Position numbers and translations under genes: made by a program. The notes below the pieces were generated by a model. The model was not told the DNA's origin, searched no databases, and was given only the letters and a program-made list of their open reading frames with translations. A stretch of 64,000 bases of DNA from Allodiplogaster sudhausi (Eukaryota > Nematoda > Chromadorea > Rhabditida > Diplogasteridae): NCBI GenBank assembly GCA_945643635.1, contig CALZFC010000111.1, forward strand, positions 631,001 through 695,000. Direction: 5' to 3'. This document shows, one piece after another, positions 1 through 14,256 of the stretch. Within the stretch, counting starts at the first letter, position 1; each line of letters opens with the position of its first letter.

Positions 1-473
1 TCTCTCTCTCTCTTTCTCTCTCTCTCTTTCTCACTCTCTCTCTCTCTCTCGTCTCATTTTATTATTTCTATTTGCCTCTCCTGCCCTCTCTCTTGCTCCA
101 TCTTTGTTTCCCATAGGAGGAAAATGACCCAAGTTCGCTCTCTTAGGCTTTATATAGTAGCTGCCAGCCGGGTCGGCGAAAGAAAATGGATTGGGATTTC
201 ACTTGCCCTTCGAAGAGCTTGAGAGAGATAGAAAGAGGAGGTAGAGAGAGCGAGAGAGATAATGAGAGAGAGAGGGTGAAGTGAAGAGAGGAACAAGGGC
301 GAGGGAGAAAAGGAAGGAGGGCGACTCTATTCTTCAATTTGGTCTTGACCTTCGATACTGGCAGCCATTTCAATGTTGGAGCATGCCCGGGCACTACAGA
401 GAGTGAGATGGACGAGGGGATTAAGAGGGCCATTGAGAGAGAGAGAGAAAGATAGAGAGAGAGAAAGTGAGAG

Positions 474-518
<45 letters not shown>

Positions 519-1693
519 GAACAGAGAGCAAGCGAGAGAAGATGGAGAGACAGAGGGAGGGGACAATCGGGGGCATAGAGGAAAAAGGTGGAAGAAGGAG
601 ATCGAGAATTCTCCATTCGTTTCTATAGGTTCCGTCCATTCTTTTATACCTAACCCTGTCATCCCTTCTCTTCTATTCTTGGTATCAAATTTGTTATTGT
701 CTTATTCCTTATTTTCCCTCGTCTGCCCCCTCTCTCTCTCTCTCTCGCTTTCATTTCTTTGCTTTGACACCTGTATCTCCCTTAACTATTTCTCTTAGCA
801 ACGTCATAGTCGCCGAATTATTTTCCTCTTTGTTTTCCGTGAAATCGTAAAGTTAGCGGGCAGCAAAATAATGATTTTGAACCGTCCTTATTTATGAATG
901 AGGCCCCTTTCCCTATTAAGTCGTTTCACGTTTCTAAGCTCTCTTTATTTCTCTTCGCCTCCACTTTCTCACCTTCCTTCTCCTTCTATCTGCTCGTCCC
1001 TTGTCTCTCCGTCCTTCCTTATCACTCCATGTCTGCTCTGATAAAGGAAAGAGAAGATTGTTGTGTATACTTCCATCGCTTCGATGAAACGCCTCCCTTG
1101 TTTATTCTCTCACCTCTGTCCTCATCTTTCCATTTTCGGCCTATTACATATATATTTTCCTTTAATCCGTTTAATATAAATAATATTTAAAAAAATATCA
1201 CTGGTAAATTACTGATGGAAATGGCCCTTCTTCTGATTGTGCCGGCGTCTCTACGCCGCAACTCAATTACGCGCTTTCATTTTGAAGCATTCGTTGACAA
1301 TTCAACATTTCGCTGTGCATAGTGAGCAAGGTTTGAACCAAGTATTAGAGAGACAGAGAGAGGAAGAGGGATAGCGGAAGAGAACGAAAGAATATGGCAG
1401 TCGTGGGGAAAAGCTCATCTCTCTCTCTCTCTCTCTCTCTTCCTCCCTTTCTCTCTTTCTCTCTTTCTCTCCCGCTGTTTGCATGCTTCATGGAAGCTGG
1501 GTGGCACCTCTTCCAACTTGATTCAATAGCCGGCGACTCTCGTTCCGTATGCAAAGCATCGGCCTGCCTCACTAGACAACCCCCCCCCCCCTCGACTGCC
1601 CGGCAGTTTCATGAAAGAGGAGGGAGGTACCACAATAAGGAGAGAGAAAGAGAGAGAGGGGGAGAGAAAAAGAGAGAGAGAGATAGATAGATA

Positions 1694-1725
<32 letters not shown>

Positions 1726-1938
1726 AATCACACGAATGAGGCATGGCGCGGATCCTCGGCATTAATTTGATAAGTGGAATCGATGTGTACTTTCTCATGT
1801 TAGGGTTCCTGTGATGTGCGAGGCGAGAGAGTGACATCTCAGTGCCTGTCTTGGGTTGTAGCCACGATTGACATGAGAAGGGTCAATTGAACGGAGACTG
1901 GAGAGCGAGAGAATGACAGGGAATGGGGCTATGGATAA

Positions 1939-1976
<38 letters not shown>

Positions 1977-2314
1977 GGATAGGGATAGGGATAGAGAGAG
2001 GGGAGAGAGAGAGTAAGGGAGAGAGAGGGTTATGCCTAGGGGAGAAAAGGCCCATTTATCTTGCCTTTGCCTCGGGCGGGTATTACAGAAGCTGAGATGG
2101 CACGGCGCGTTGCTGCCCGCAGCCGCGCAGAACACAAAACAACCCCGTGGGAGAGCCCTCCCACAACTTCACCCCCCCCCCCTTCCAAGAAACAACATCG
2201 CTCCGATCAATTCGCTAGAACGCGCAAAGACCATGAAACGCCAGGACACATCTTCATGTGCGCGATCCCTTGCTTGTTCCCTTCTGCGCCTACGCTATGG
2301 GTCGAAGCAAGAGC

Positions 2315-2353
<39 letters not shown>

Positions 2354-2394
2354 CAAAAAGAGAGAGAGAGAGACAGACAGAGGCAAAGAGACTG

Positions 2395-2451
<57 letters not shown>

Positions 2452-4015
2452 CAGAGAAAGGCAGAGATAAAAGGCATTCAATTAGCCGATTTCTGCCACT
2501 TCCTGTGTTTTCGGTGTCAGAATGTTCGGAGGAACTCGTCTTTGACTGTTTCCTCATGCGAGGCCTCCACATCACTTTTAACGCTTGTTCCTTCTTCTTT
2601 AGTCTTTCTTTCAAATCCATCTCCAAAACGCAAAATAATTCAGTTCGCAAACTCCCTCTTGCGGCCCATTTACAATGGTTATGTTTGTGTGTTTTCATTT
2701 ATTTTTCAATGTATCCTATTCATTCACTCTCTTTCTCTCTCTCTCTCTCACTCTGTTTCTTTCTCTATCCACTGCGGAATCTCTTCTTCTTCATCTTCTT
2801 CATTCCTGCTGTCACTTCCACCATCCTATTCCATGTTGTTCGGTACCTATTATGATTGATCTTTTCTCTGCATTAATCCAAACGTGTTCCTCCTTTCCAA
2901 TTCTCTCTCTCCTCTCTCACTCTCTCTCTCTCTCTCTCTCTCCCTCTTCTCATATCTCATGGTTTAACATGTACAGAAGCTGTCACTGTGTACATACATA
3001 CATGCCCTCCTGAATGATTGAAGATCCCCTCTTTCCTGCTGCCCACCTCATCACTGCCCCCTCCCAACCCCTCTGCTCCCCTTCCTCCCTCACTCCGTTA
3101 CGCTTCATCAGGCATTGGGCACACGTGCTCTTCTTGCTGCCAGACTCTACTTACCAGCATTGTCTCTTCTTCTTTCTCCTCTCTCGCATTCACCTGCTCT
3201 CTCTCTACCTTCCTCTCTACTTGCCAGTTTTCCACTTTACCCCTAAGCCTCTTCGCGCACTTGAATCATAATCCGTCGCTTAGGCACGCGACCAAACTTC
3301 TCTCTGTCTCTTAAACTCAATCTATCTCTCTCATCTCTCTCTCTTTTCTCTCTTCATTCTCTCTCTCCCTCTCTTTTCTCACTTCATTCTCTCTCTTCTC
3401 TCTCTCTCTCTCCATGATCTCGCATGCAGCTGCATCCATTCTTGATGCAGAAGCCGCATAGTGTTGTGACCATAGCGTTGCACTCATTTCCGGGCGAGCA
3501 TCCCCCATCTGTCTTTATCTCTCTTCGCACGCACTCAATCTCCATGTCTCTCTTTCTTTCCCCATCGCTCTCATGCGGCTTCCCCTTCATAATCAGTCGT
3601 TGGCAGCTGAAGGGGGAGATTGCTGGAAAGGGGTTGCGTGTGCTTGGTAACTCGCTCTGCAAGCCGCGCCTCTCCCTCTCTTTCTTTGTCTTTCCCTCTC
3701 CCTTTCGACTCTTCCGTACTTGGCACCTTCACTCCCCCCTCACCAAACACCTCGTTAGGAGCGTAATATGCATTGCTTGTGGTCGGCAACCTTACATAGA
3801 AAGCCGAGGAGAGAATGGATGAGATAGATGGAGAGAGGAGAAATATGAGAGAGAAAGCGAGAGAAAATAGAGACAGAGAAAAGAGAAAAGGTAGAGGATG
3901 AGAGAGAGCGAGAGTGAGAAAGAATGGAAAGGGAAAGAGCCCATTTGGAGGAGCTCGTGTGCATGGCCGACTTGGAAGCAAGCTTCCGCCTTTCTTCCCT
4001 CTCTCTCCCTCTCTC

Positions 4016-4055
<40 letters not shown>

Positions 4056-4316
4056 CCTTATTTCCTCTCGACGTCTCGTGTGCCGCCAAAACATTGTTCA
4101 GACTGCATTTGGAAAATAAAATGATCAGAAATATTTCTATCCAATTTTCAATACAAGATTTGCAGATGTTGGAGAAGAGTCGACTAAGGAAGTGGGCCTC
4201 CAACTGATCCTTCTTTGACAACGAGATCGAGAAAGGGAGACGAGAGAAGGAGAGAAAGAAGGAAAGAGAGAGAGAGAGTCGAAGAACGAGGAAGTACAGA
4301 AGGAAGCCTCTGCGGA
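1..4316. other. Microsatellite-rich DNA without recognisable gene
   Basis: Reading frames here are poly Ser-Leu or Arg-Glu products of (TC)n and (GA)n tracts, for example at 1-50, 436-520, 1418-1472, 1636-1725, 1936-1972, 2322-2460, 2922-2942 and 4017-4051. Between the tracts is moderately AT-rich unique DNA with stops in all frames. No exon with good splice signals or a familiar motif was found. It lies upstream of the first exon of the 4.3-31.3 kb gene and may contain its promoter or untranslated first exons. Confidence 0.7.
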
Positions 4317-6141
4317 ATGGCTCAGGCCATTGTCACTCCTCCAGTCTCTCCTGTGCAGATTAATGGCAAGAGGTCAGCTTTTCTACTCTTTTATTCATGT
4401 TTATCTTTTTTCATATTGTAACCGCCAAATATGAGAGTCAAAAATGTCGCGCTTTTGCAGACATAAACGATGACTGTTTGTGCATACAATGGAATATTCT
4501 TCATTTTTTGGTGGTTCAGAAGAAGAATTGATAAGAGATTATTGGAAGTCGATAGTTACCAGTAGGATTTCAAATAAAGATAGGAAAACAGGAGAGGAAA
4601 GAAGAGAGTGGAGAGGTGAGAGACGCGGAAGAGAAAGAGAGCGACTTCTCAGTTTTACGAGCTCCCTTCCGTTTATTGACGAAGGGCGAAGGGAGACCAG
4701 ATGGTCTTTCTCCGTATAAATATTTGTTGCATTGCCAAAAGAGATTGCGGATAGAGGAGCACACTCTCACAGAGCTGTACAGAAGAGTACGCAAGGGAGA
4801 GAGAGAGAGGAGAGCGAGAGAGAGAGAGGAGAGAGTAGAGCGAGAGAGAGAGAGAGAGGAGAGAAAGAGGAGAGAGAGAGAAGAGAGAGAGTGAGCAAAA
4901 AGAGAAGGAATTTGTACGCGACTCGGACGGTAATCGCTTTGCTAATGCACTGAACTGCAAAGAACTTGAGCTGCGGGAGGTGAGGCGAGAAAAGAGAGAG
5001 AAGCAAACAATATCTAACTGATGACGCAGTGGTTTACTACTAAATTGAAGATTGCAATGTTGGAAAGGCAAGGCATTGCAGCAGAAACTGTATTTCAGCA
5101 TGTGCTTAGAAATGCAGAGTAATTTGCAACATTTCCTCATCGAACCGGTTCATTACTCTCTTATCTTGTTTCACCTCTAAGACATCGCTTATCCTATTCT
5201 CAAATATTCCAGCGATTTCTGTTTGCTTTTCTATCACTATCAAGCTCACGTAGCAGTAAATTCAGTGGCGTATAATCAACAGTTCTTTCTTTTCTTTCTC
5301 TCTTTCTTTACAGGTCTTTCCGGCTCAAACTCTTCCTCGCTCTATTCTATTTATTTATTATCTTTTTTTCTATTCAGAGATGCTAGAAGGCTGGCAATGA
5401 ACATCCCCTTTTCCTTTTTTACACCTTTCTCTCGTTTGTCTTTATTGGGATGAAAAAATTACTTCGTTGTTCAGTTGATAATTGGATAGTTATTCAAATC
5501 CTTTGGTTGTTGTGGGTGGAGCCGCAGAGGGAAATGACAGAACAGCGCAAAGAAATTTCCGAGAGGACGAAATTATTTCTCCTATCTCGTGCCAAAGACA
5601 TTTCTGAATAACACTTTCTCTCATCCTCAATTCTCCACTATAATATATCATTCTTCAATGTTGCATATTGTTTCCATTTTCTTGTGAAAAAGCGATATTG
5701 GAATAGGTTATTGGATAGAAATGTGATGGAAAAGAGAAAGAGAGAGAGAGAGAGAGAGCAAGGGAAAGAAAGAAAGAGTCAGAAGGAATTTGAGTGGGGG
5801 AGATGCAGCTAGTGAGGTGCATTCTCCCCTGAGGGCCAGCCAAGACTCCTCCCCGTCCATGTCACCCCTACTCTTCTCTTTCCTGAAAGAACCGCGCGAG
5901 GTCTCCTCTCTGTCTCTGTCTACCTTGTCTCTCTTCATTTCATGCATTCTCTCTCTGCTTTCGGATTGCGCCTTCGGCACTGAACCATGTGTGTGTGGGG
6001 TGCCCGCGAGGCTCGAATTTCTTGGCCTGGTCAGCTGGGAGAGTGGACAAGAAGGCAGCACTCCGTTCCGTGTGTTTTTCATTCACTCGACATTCCTTGC
6101 TTCCTAGTCATCTCCTGCTCTCTCGTTCTCTTCCTCTCTCA

Positions 6142-6180
<39 letters not shown>

Positions 6181-7011
6181 TCCCTCTTTGTCTCCTTGCA
6201 TCTCCCTCTCTCTTTCCTAGCCGCACATCCATCCACGATGGCTAAAAACATGTCCTGAACATCGTATGCCTTCCCACGCTGTTCGTGCCCTGTTTTTGTT
6301 GCTGGCCAATGCCCGGCTTTTCTATTCCTGGTCGCCACACTCCGAATTCCCCTTTCTCTCCATTATGGCTGATACCAGTTACTCTCTGTTTTTCGGCTAC
6401 ATTCTCCCACTTTAGATGGAGAAAAGAGGGAATTGTACGAGAGAAAAAGAGAGAGAGAGAGAGCGAGAGAGAGAGAGAGAATTGAGATTCAGGATGAGAG
6501 GCCAGACAAAAATGGCTTAGTTCCCCGGAGCCATCCTCATATACATTCTACCTTTTTAGTCATGTTCCACTCAAGTTTTTCACAGTCTCTCCCTTTGCTC
6601 CTGCTTCTCTCATAATATATCCTCTCTATTGTACCGTATCTCCCGAGGAGTCTCTTTAATTGAAAATAAGCCAAATTTTTCCATGGGCGTGCATGGACTG
6701 CGCCGTTGCTACGAGGAGGAAGATGCTTTCGTTTGTAGAAAGGAGTCCCTGACAGAGTGACGATTCGTATCCCTCTCTGGAGGCCTGTTTCCTGTCTCTA
6801 TCCCTCTCTCCCTCTTTCTCTGTCTCTCTTCTCTTCTATTCTCTTTATCCCTCTCTCTTTCTGTCTCTTTTCTCTCCCTCGTACCCAGAGCACTTCGTAG
6901 CCATGCCATATATCATTTGTGTCATCTTCCTCCATTGCTCCATTTCGTCCCCCGCGACTAATCGCTATTTTGTTGTTCTGCAGCTTGGATGTCTCAGCAG
7001 CTCTCTCCCTA

Positions 7012-7061
<50 letters not shown>

Positions 7062-8258
7062 GCTCGCTCTCGCTCTCGTCTGAAACTCTGTGAAAATTAA
7101 TAAAATAATTCGCCAGCTTATTTTCTGTCACGTCTCCGTTGCGCATGAATTCATAGATAAATTAGTTTGCGTCGGCCAGGTCATAAGTGAGAAAAGTTTT
7201 GACTTACGAGTAGCATTTCCTTCCCTTTTCCAATAAATTAGCGCGTCCAGAGAAAAAGACGCATTGATTTTGCCGCCAAAGAGACAAGGATCGAGGATAC
7301 AATCTAAAGCTATTCCAATGGACAGTTGGTCCGAATTGGTTTGACACGCAGTTTGTGATGGAATTGAAACAGAGAGTGGGATTTCGAGGACGTGAGAAAG
7401 AGAAGTGAGAGATAGAGACAGAAAAAGAGAGAGAGAGAGAGAGAAAGAGAAGTGAGAGAGAGAGAGAGACGGTTGAATTGAAGGGTGTGGCTGCTTCGTA
7501 ATCTCGGGTGCGCCATCGCTGACCACTGCTTCTGATGTGTTGTGTAGATTCCTGGTGGAGATAGCAAGGGTGGTCTTTGTCGCGTAGACCATTCCTCCTT
7601 CTCTTCATGCTTCTTATTCATGTTGACCATGGCGAGAGAGGAGTATCACGGAACACTCCCATTTGTGCAGTTGTGCATTCCATTGCTTGGAAACATTTCT
7701 GCTTCACTAATTTCCTCTCTATCGTCTGTCTCTTCCTTTCCTTTCCCTTTGTCAATTTCTTCGTCTGTGCTATCAAATTAACCAGTGAAGCTGGCCGAAT
7801 TCAACTGATTTGTCACGCTTTTCATCCGTCTTCATTTTGTTCTCTCTCCTCTCGCTGTCTCTCTCTCTCTCCAACAATGCCAATTTATCTTTCTTAATCC
7901 CTTGGCTGTCCAACTCATGAGTCTTCACTTGTAGAGAGTGGCTTGAACCCGTTTAATCACTGCTTAATCCCTTATCTGCTTTTCCTCAGCCAAATCATTC
8001 TTGACTTCTCATTCTCCTTCTCATCACTGCGTCTCCTTAGCCGCTTCGCCTTAAAGTCTTACTTCAAGCGTGGAAACTATTCTCCTTAAACAATCATTGC
8101 TTTCCTTCATTATTTCTCTGCCTTTCACCATTAAATCACTCTATCCAATACTCAATCGCTTCCTGTTTAGTTCATGCCGTACGCTGTTTTGCGCCCCCGA
8201 TGACCAATTATCCATTCTCCCGAATGGTCATATCTGGAGCTTTCTGTGACAGACCAAT

Positions 8259-8289
<31 letters not shown>

Positions 8290-11200
8290 GTCTCTCACTC
8301 TCTGGCTCTTTCCTTCTTTTTCTCTTTCCTACACTGTATCTCTCTCCCTCTCTTTCAGTCCCTTTCTCCCTCTGTCCCTGGCAGCCGTAACCCTGTCGGT
8401 AAAGACGGAATAGACCTCGCTAAACATGGCCGGCTTATCGCCACTTTCGCTGCACGGCCAATGGACTGCCTCGCATCGAAGAGAAGTCCATTCTACTAGG
8501 CGCTTACTCTCTCTCTCTCTCTCTCTCTCTTATGTTTCTTCGTTTCTATTCCCTCGCTTTGTTGTCCTCGTGTAAGGAAAGTTTGTGCATGGCCTGTAGG
8601 AAATAAAGTGGGGGCGGAGAAAAGTTGAAAGACGAAGAAGTGGAAGAGCAAGTGGACAACTGTGTGCGGGAGAGAGAGATACATAGGAAAATCTACAACC
8701 GTCTACACCAACCCGAATGCAAACATCTCTCTTCTCCAGTTCATGTTGTCTTCATGACTTCTTGTTCTATCTCTTCTAAACTTTTCTTTCTCTCTCCCTC
8801 TCTCACTCTCTATCTCGTTCTCCATCTTTCTATCTTCTTCTTTCTAGCACTCTTTCTATCTTTTTTTTCGTTCATTCCCTCATCCCTCTTTTTCTATGCA
8901 TTTCTCGCTCGATTGCGCGGTCCAGTTTCCCCTTGTATGACCACAGGTACATACATGTGTTTGTGTTGTTCACATCCTGCCTTTAATGTTGGAGGAGACG
9001 ACTCAAAAACACTTTTAAGATGAGGAGTTCATTCTGCGCAATATTTGACATTCTTTCGTTCGCAGACCACTTGCTCCCTCTGATTCTGCTACAATTAATA
9101 TACTGTAGCCAAACAAACTTTCCCTAGCCAGCTTCTCTCCCTTCACGGCTCTCCATCGGCACTTGGAGAGGGTATTTTATGAGCTCGGAGATGCTCGCGA
9201 GCGGGTGGATAAAGGAGATCGTAATCCAACCATTCTCTCTCTCAAATTATGTGCTTCTCCCATGAATGTACCTGTCGCGTATCCCCTTCATCCTCTTCTG
9301 ATCTACTCCACAACACTTTCTGGTTCTCTCTCTATTTGCCTCTCTTCTTCCACTCTTCTGGTGTCCACTCCACTTCTTGCTTGTCATCGCAGAGAAGCCA
9401 CTCCGGTTGTAGGCAGGCGTGAGAGAGAGAAAAAAACCTTTGTTCAATACCGCAGAGGTGTCCATTTCGACCAGTTATATATATTCTTTATCGCTTTGCC
9501 CAGCATGGGTTTAATGTGATAACATATAGTCATACAAGTGATGAAATATGGGTCAAGCAAAAGGAAAAACAAACAAAAAGAAAAAGCAAAGAAAGGGGAA
9601 TGTAGTCATGATGTAACATTCAAGCAATAGGTACGGAAGGAAGAGAGGGAATTTGTTGAGACATGGTGATCAAGTAGTGAGTTCCATAACCGGACTACAC
9701 GATAAGATAGGCATGAGCGACGATAGCGGAGTGATCGAAGAGATGGAAATGAAAGCCTAAGAGAGTGACCACGGAGATTTGAAGAGTATCCAGTTGGGAA
9801 TTGGAAGAAATGAGTGGGTTCAATTGGGGTAAGATTTCGCATAATTTTGAAAGTTGTAACTAAATCGGTAACAAGTCTGCGTTGCTCGAGCGAGGGTAAT
9901 CCGAGGGTCTGTAAGCGTTGATCATATGACATAGAACGGCCAGATCTTTTAAAGATAGATCGGGTGAAACTTCTTTGGACTCTCTCAACCATATTGACAT
10001 ATTGAACAGCAGAAGGGTTCCAAACTTCGGATAGTGAATCAAGTATGGGCAATACATAAATGTTATATAGGCGGGTCAAAATAGAGGGGTTGCGAGATCG
10101 GAAAGAGCGAAGAATATATGCGCATCGTGCGGACGCTTTTCTAACAATGGTCAAAATGTGCTCCCTAAATGATAGTTCGCTATCATATGTAATACCAAGG
10201 TCCTTAAAAGAAGACACAGTTGGGAGAGGTATGCCGCGCAAAGAAAACACCGGTGGGATTGGGTGGTTACCGATTGTCATGATAACAGTCTTATCCAAGG
10301 AGATAATGAGACCCCACTTATTGGCCCATAAATCGATGGCATTAAGTGCCGATTGAAGGAGAGGCTGATCATTATACGTATATACCTTAATATCATCCGC
10401 GTAAATAGTGAAATAACAACCTGAGGGTATGCATTCAACAATGTCATTAATGTAGATAAGAAAGAGAAGAGGTCCTAAACAGGTTCCCTGATTTACACCA
10501 CTGTTAATAGAATAGGGAAGAGAAGTAGAATCATTGATGATAACCGACTGGTTTCTATTAGCTAGAAATGAGTCAAAGAATCTCAGAAGGCTACCAGATA
10601 TACCAATTTTGGAAAGTTTATAGAGAAGATGGGGTCGAGGAATTGAATCGAAGGCCTTGGTGAAATCAATAAAAGCAGTAGTGACATATTGGGACGAGTC
10701 TAAAGCACGATGCCATTCATTAAGAGTGGATAAAAGGGCAGTGGATACGGAGTGGCGAGGGCGAAAGCCGTATTGGAAAGGGGTGAGAATGGAATGCTCT
10801 TCAAGGTAGAGGAAAATTTGTCGGGAAATAATGCGTTCCATTACCTTAGATAGAGAACAAGTGAGAGATATAGGCCTATAATTTACACAATCTTCGCGGG
10901 ATCCTTTCCGCTTGTACACGGGACGGATAAGAGCACGGGACCATATCTTGGGAATTTGGCCATACATCATTATTCGATTAAATATTATAGTAATGGGAGT
11001 AGTAATAGAGACAGCGGCCTTCTTAAGAAAAATATAAGGAATTCTATCAGGAGATGTAGAGTTTCGACTAGGGAGCTTAGACAATGCACGGGAGATGGTT
11101 TCTGAGGTAAACTCGATGTAATCTAATCGGCCAGCAGTGTAAGGGGTAGAGTCAGACGGGGAGGAGGAGGGGAAACAGAAGTGAAATCAAAACAATCTTC

Positions 11201-14200
11201 AAAATAATCAGCAAATGCTTGAGCCTTGGAGGGTGCATCTGTACATATAGCATAAGAGGTCTTAATGGGACCAATACTCGTATTATCTTTAATACAACCA
11301 TTAGCATAGCGGTAAAATAATCGCATATTGCCTCGAGATGATATACGATTCTCTAATTGCCTCCTATGGTGATAAAGGGCCTTCTTTAGTTTACGAGAAG
11401 CATGCAAAAAGGGTGAGAGACCAATAGAGGAACGACATTTGTATAAGGAGTCACAAGTGCGAGCTAATTTTTGGACTTGGAAAGGGAACTGTGGATGGGT
11501 ACGGGAAATGGAGCGAATGGGAACGAAATTATCTATCACAAAGTGGATTTTCTCCAAGAAAACAGAATAGAGAGAGTCGACATCACTTGCAGAGCTTAGT
11601 AGATTGGTCCAATTAATCGCTAACAAAAAAGAGTTGATTAGACTCCAGTTAGCACGTTTAAAATCTCTTATTTGGAAATGTGACTGCGGTGGAAGGGAGG
11701 GAAGGGAGACGTGAAAAGCTACAGGAGAGTGGTCCAGCGAAGGCAGCGGGGGAAGGACGGAGCATGCAGATACCAATGAGCTGTCAGTAGAAAAAACTAG
11801 GTCGAGAAGCGATTGATTGCGAGTGGGTTCAGAGACGTGTTGAGATAGAGAGAGAGTGTGGCAAAGAGAAAGAAGAGATAAACAAGAGGGCGTGAGAGTG
11901 GTTGGCATAGACAACGAGAGAGGGTCATACGCGTTCCAATTGATTTCGGGGCAATTAAAATCACCGGCAATGATATGACTATGACTATAATGTTCTAGAA
12001 TGGTGTCATGAATTGTATCTAAACAAGCAATGAAATCAATGAAAAGAGGGCAGGATGGACTTCTATATACACAGTGGAAGACTATTTTAGAAGAGTCAAA
12101 TGTAACCGCAACAGAAACCTGCTGACAGAACTTGCCAAAAGAAAGGGAATGTACTAAATATGAGGGAAGGCAAGAGTCACTAAGTATGCAGACACCACCA
12201 CCAATGCTATCACTAGAGCGATCTGATCTAAAAGCATTATAGTCGGAATTGAAAGAGAGCATTGCATCAGATACAGAATCAGCAGTGGCCCAAGTCTCAG
12301 TGAGCAGAAAGACACTAGTTTTATGGCGAAAACGAAAATGGTCTAAGATAGGGAGCTTTCTACCAATGGATCTGATGTTGATAAGAGCACAAGGTAAAGA
12401 GGAGGTGGGTGAGCAGTTTGAGACAAGAGAGGGGGCTAAATGGGGGGAAACCTAATGGGTATGCTGGGCAAAGTGCTGACTGATCGATGGAGAGCCTGCA
12501 CCAGATTGCGTCTGCTTGTCCGTCTGCTCCATCGGTGACCCCTCGATCGTCGCGAGCGCATCGAACCGGCCCGCCTTCGACCGCACGCAGTCGACCCGGC
12601 CGTCGTGGCCCCGCTTGCCGATGCTCGTGCTGCTACCGCCTCGGCCACGCGTCGACGTGCGGCGCCCTTGTGAAGACGCGAGAGGGCGGCTCGCCCGGAC
12701 TGCTTCCTGCTGCTGGCGCCGTTCGAGAGAGGCTCGGCTGCGTGGCGGGAGCTCGCGCGGGTTGCGTAGACGGCAGACTCTGAGATCTCGCACCACCCAC
12801 TCCAGGCGGCCGGCGGCAGCGTTACGGCGGCCACAGTCGCGGCGGAGATCGGCGTCGTACTCCAGTTGCTGCTGCGTGTAGTCGGGCCGGCAGAAGACGT
12901 GGGGAGAGTGTGCCAGGTTGGGAAGGCAGCGGGACTCCTTGGCGTGGGTGAGGAAGTGGTCGCGAGTGGCCTGGTCGGCAAACTGGACCTTCAGAGGGCG
13001 AGGACGAGTGGAGCTGGGGTGGCGAATGGGGGGATGCCGATGGCAGCTCACGCCGACGAGAGAGCCGTCTTGAGCCAGGAGAGGGCGGAGAGAATCGGAG
13101 GAGGCGAGCTTGAGCATTGAGACAAGGAGAGAGTTGTCGTGCTCTGCTGTCTCGGCGTCAGTGCTCTTTTCGTCGACGCCAACGATGACAGCTCGGGTGG
13201 CCTTTTCCTGGATGAGCGGCTGAGTTTCCAGAGTACGAGTGACGGCGGAGGCGACAGCGGCGTAAGAGAGGGGGCCGCCAGATGAGGGGAATGTCCGCTG
13301 TGGGGTGACGATGTCGAGGATGGACTGCGTGAAACGCTCGAAGGCCTCCGTATGCTTGGCCAGAAGAGTGTCGATCCGCTTGTTATCTTAGTCGCCAAGC
13401 TCTTTGGCAAGTGATTCTCGTTTATTTTCCCTGCTTTGTTTCGTCCTCATCCAATTATCTCCATCCGATTGTCCTTGTCTGCCTCTTCCCTTCGTCTCCA
13501 GACCTCATCTTATTCTTTTTATGTCGGTTTCCTCATTTCCTCGCTTTGCTCAGAGCTGAGAGAAACCAATAACACTCGGCGCGATCTCATTTCAATTCCA
13601 TTCTCTTTGCTTCTTGACGTTTAGAGAGGAGCAAATCCATCTTGTCCGTGAATTGGAAGAAGGAGAAGAAGGAAGAAGATCTTCGTGCACTACCAGAAAT
13701 GCAGAAGATTGTCGCGCATCTCAAGCAGAAACGTAGCAAGAAAGGAGTCAAGAAGTCTGCCTCCAGGCCTTTTTTCTCTCGCTCTCGCTCTGATTCAATT
13801 TCTCTCTCTCTCTCTCTGTCTCTCTCTCTCTATCTATCTCTTCACAATTATTCTTTGATCGCAAGAAGAAGAAGAAAATGCAGGGTTTTAATGGGTTCTT
13901 TTTCTATGGCTCACCCTCCTTGTGAGGAAAAATCATAGAGGGGCTCGTCAAAAAAAGGGAGATGGGATCAGAAGGGTACACACAAGAAAAGAAAGCGTTG
14001 AAAACTACGCTTTTGGCTACGGTTTGAATCGTCATAGAAAATCCTAACGGTTAGGACCGTAGGAATCGGGTCATTTCAAAGCGTTGGTTTGAAAGCGTTG
14101 GGTAAGAAAGCGTTAGAAGCCCTCGGTGAGGGCAAAGCGTTGAGACTAACGCTTTCGTCTCATCATCGCACCTGCACCGTCCACCGCCTAATTCTCGCTC

Positions 14201-14225
14201 ATTTATCACTCTCTCTCTCTCTATC

Positions 14226-14256
<31 letters not shown>

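Larger units (their letters stand above)
9480..13390 (-). mobile_element. 5'-truncated CR1/Jockey-like LINE (non-LTR retrotransposon)
   Basis: The element runs on the minus strand. From right to left it has an ORF1-type frame (13387-12455), an endonuclease frame, and a reverse transcriptase frame ending at 9606. A 3' untranslated stretch rich in minus-strand T follows to about 9480. The 5' end is cut inside ORF1: an in-frame TAA at 13388-13390 abuts the first ORF1 codons and no start is seen. One single-base frameshift lies near 11,158-11,175, so this copy is dead. It sits antisense in intron 1 of the CaaX-protein gene. I saw no convincing target-site duplication, so both ends are approximate. 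Confidence 0.85.

Noticed and set aside
10060..10356. Plus-strand frame within the LINE
   Set aside because: It is the antisense of the reverse transcriptase frame, which has the clear YADD motif.
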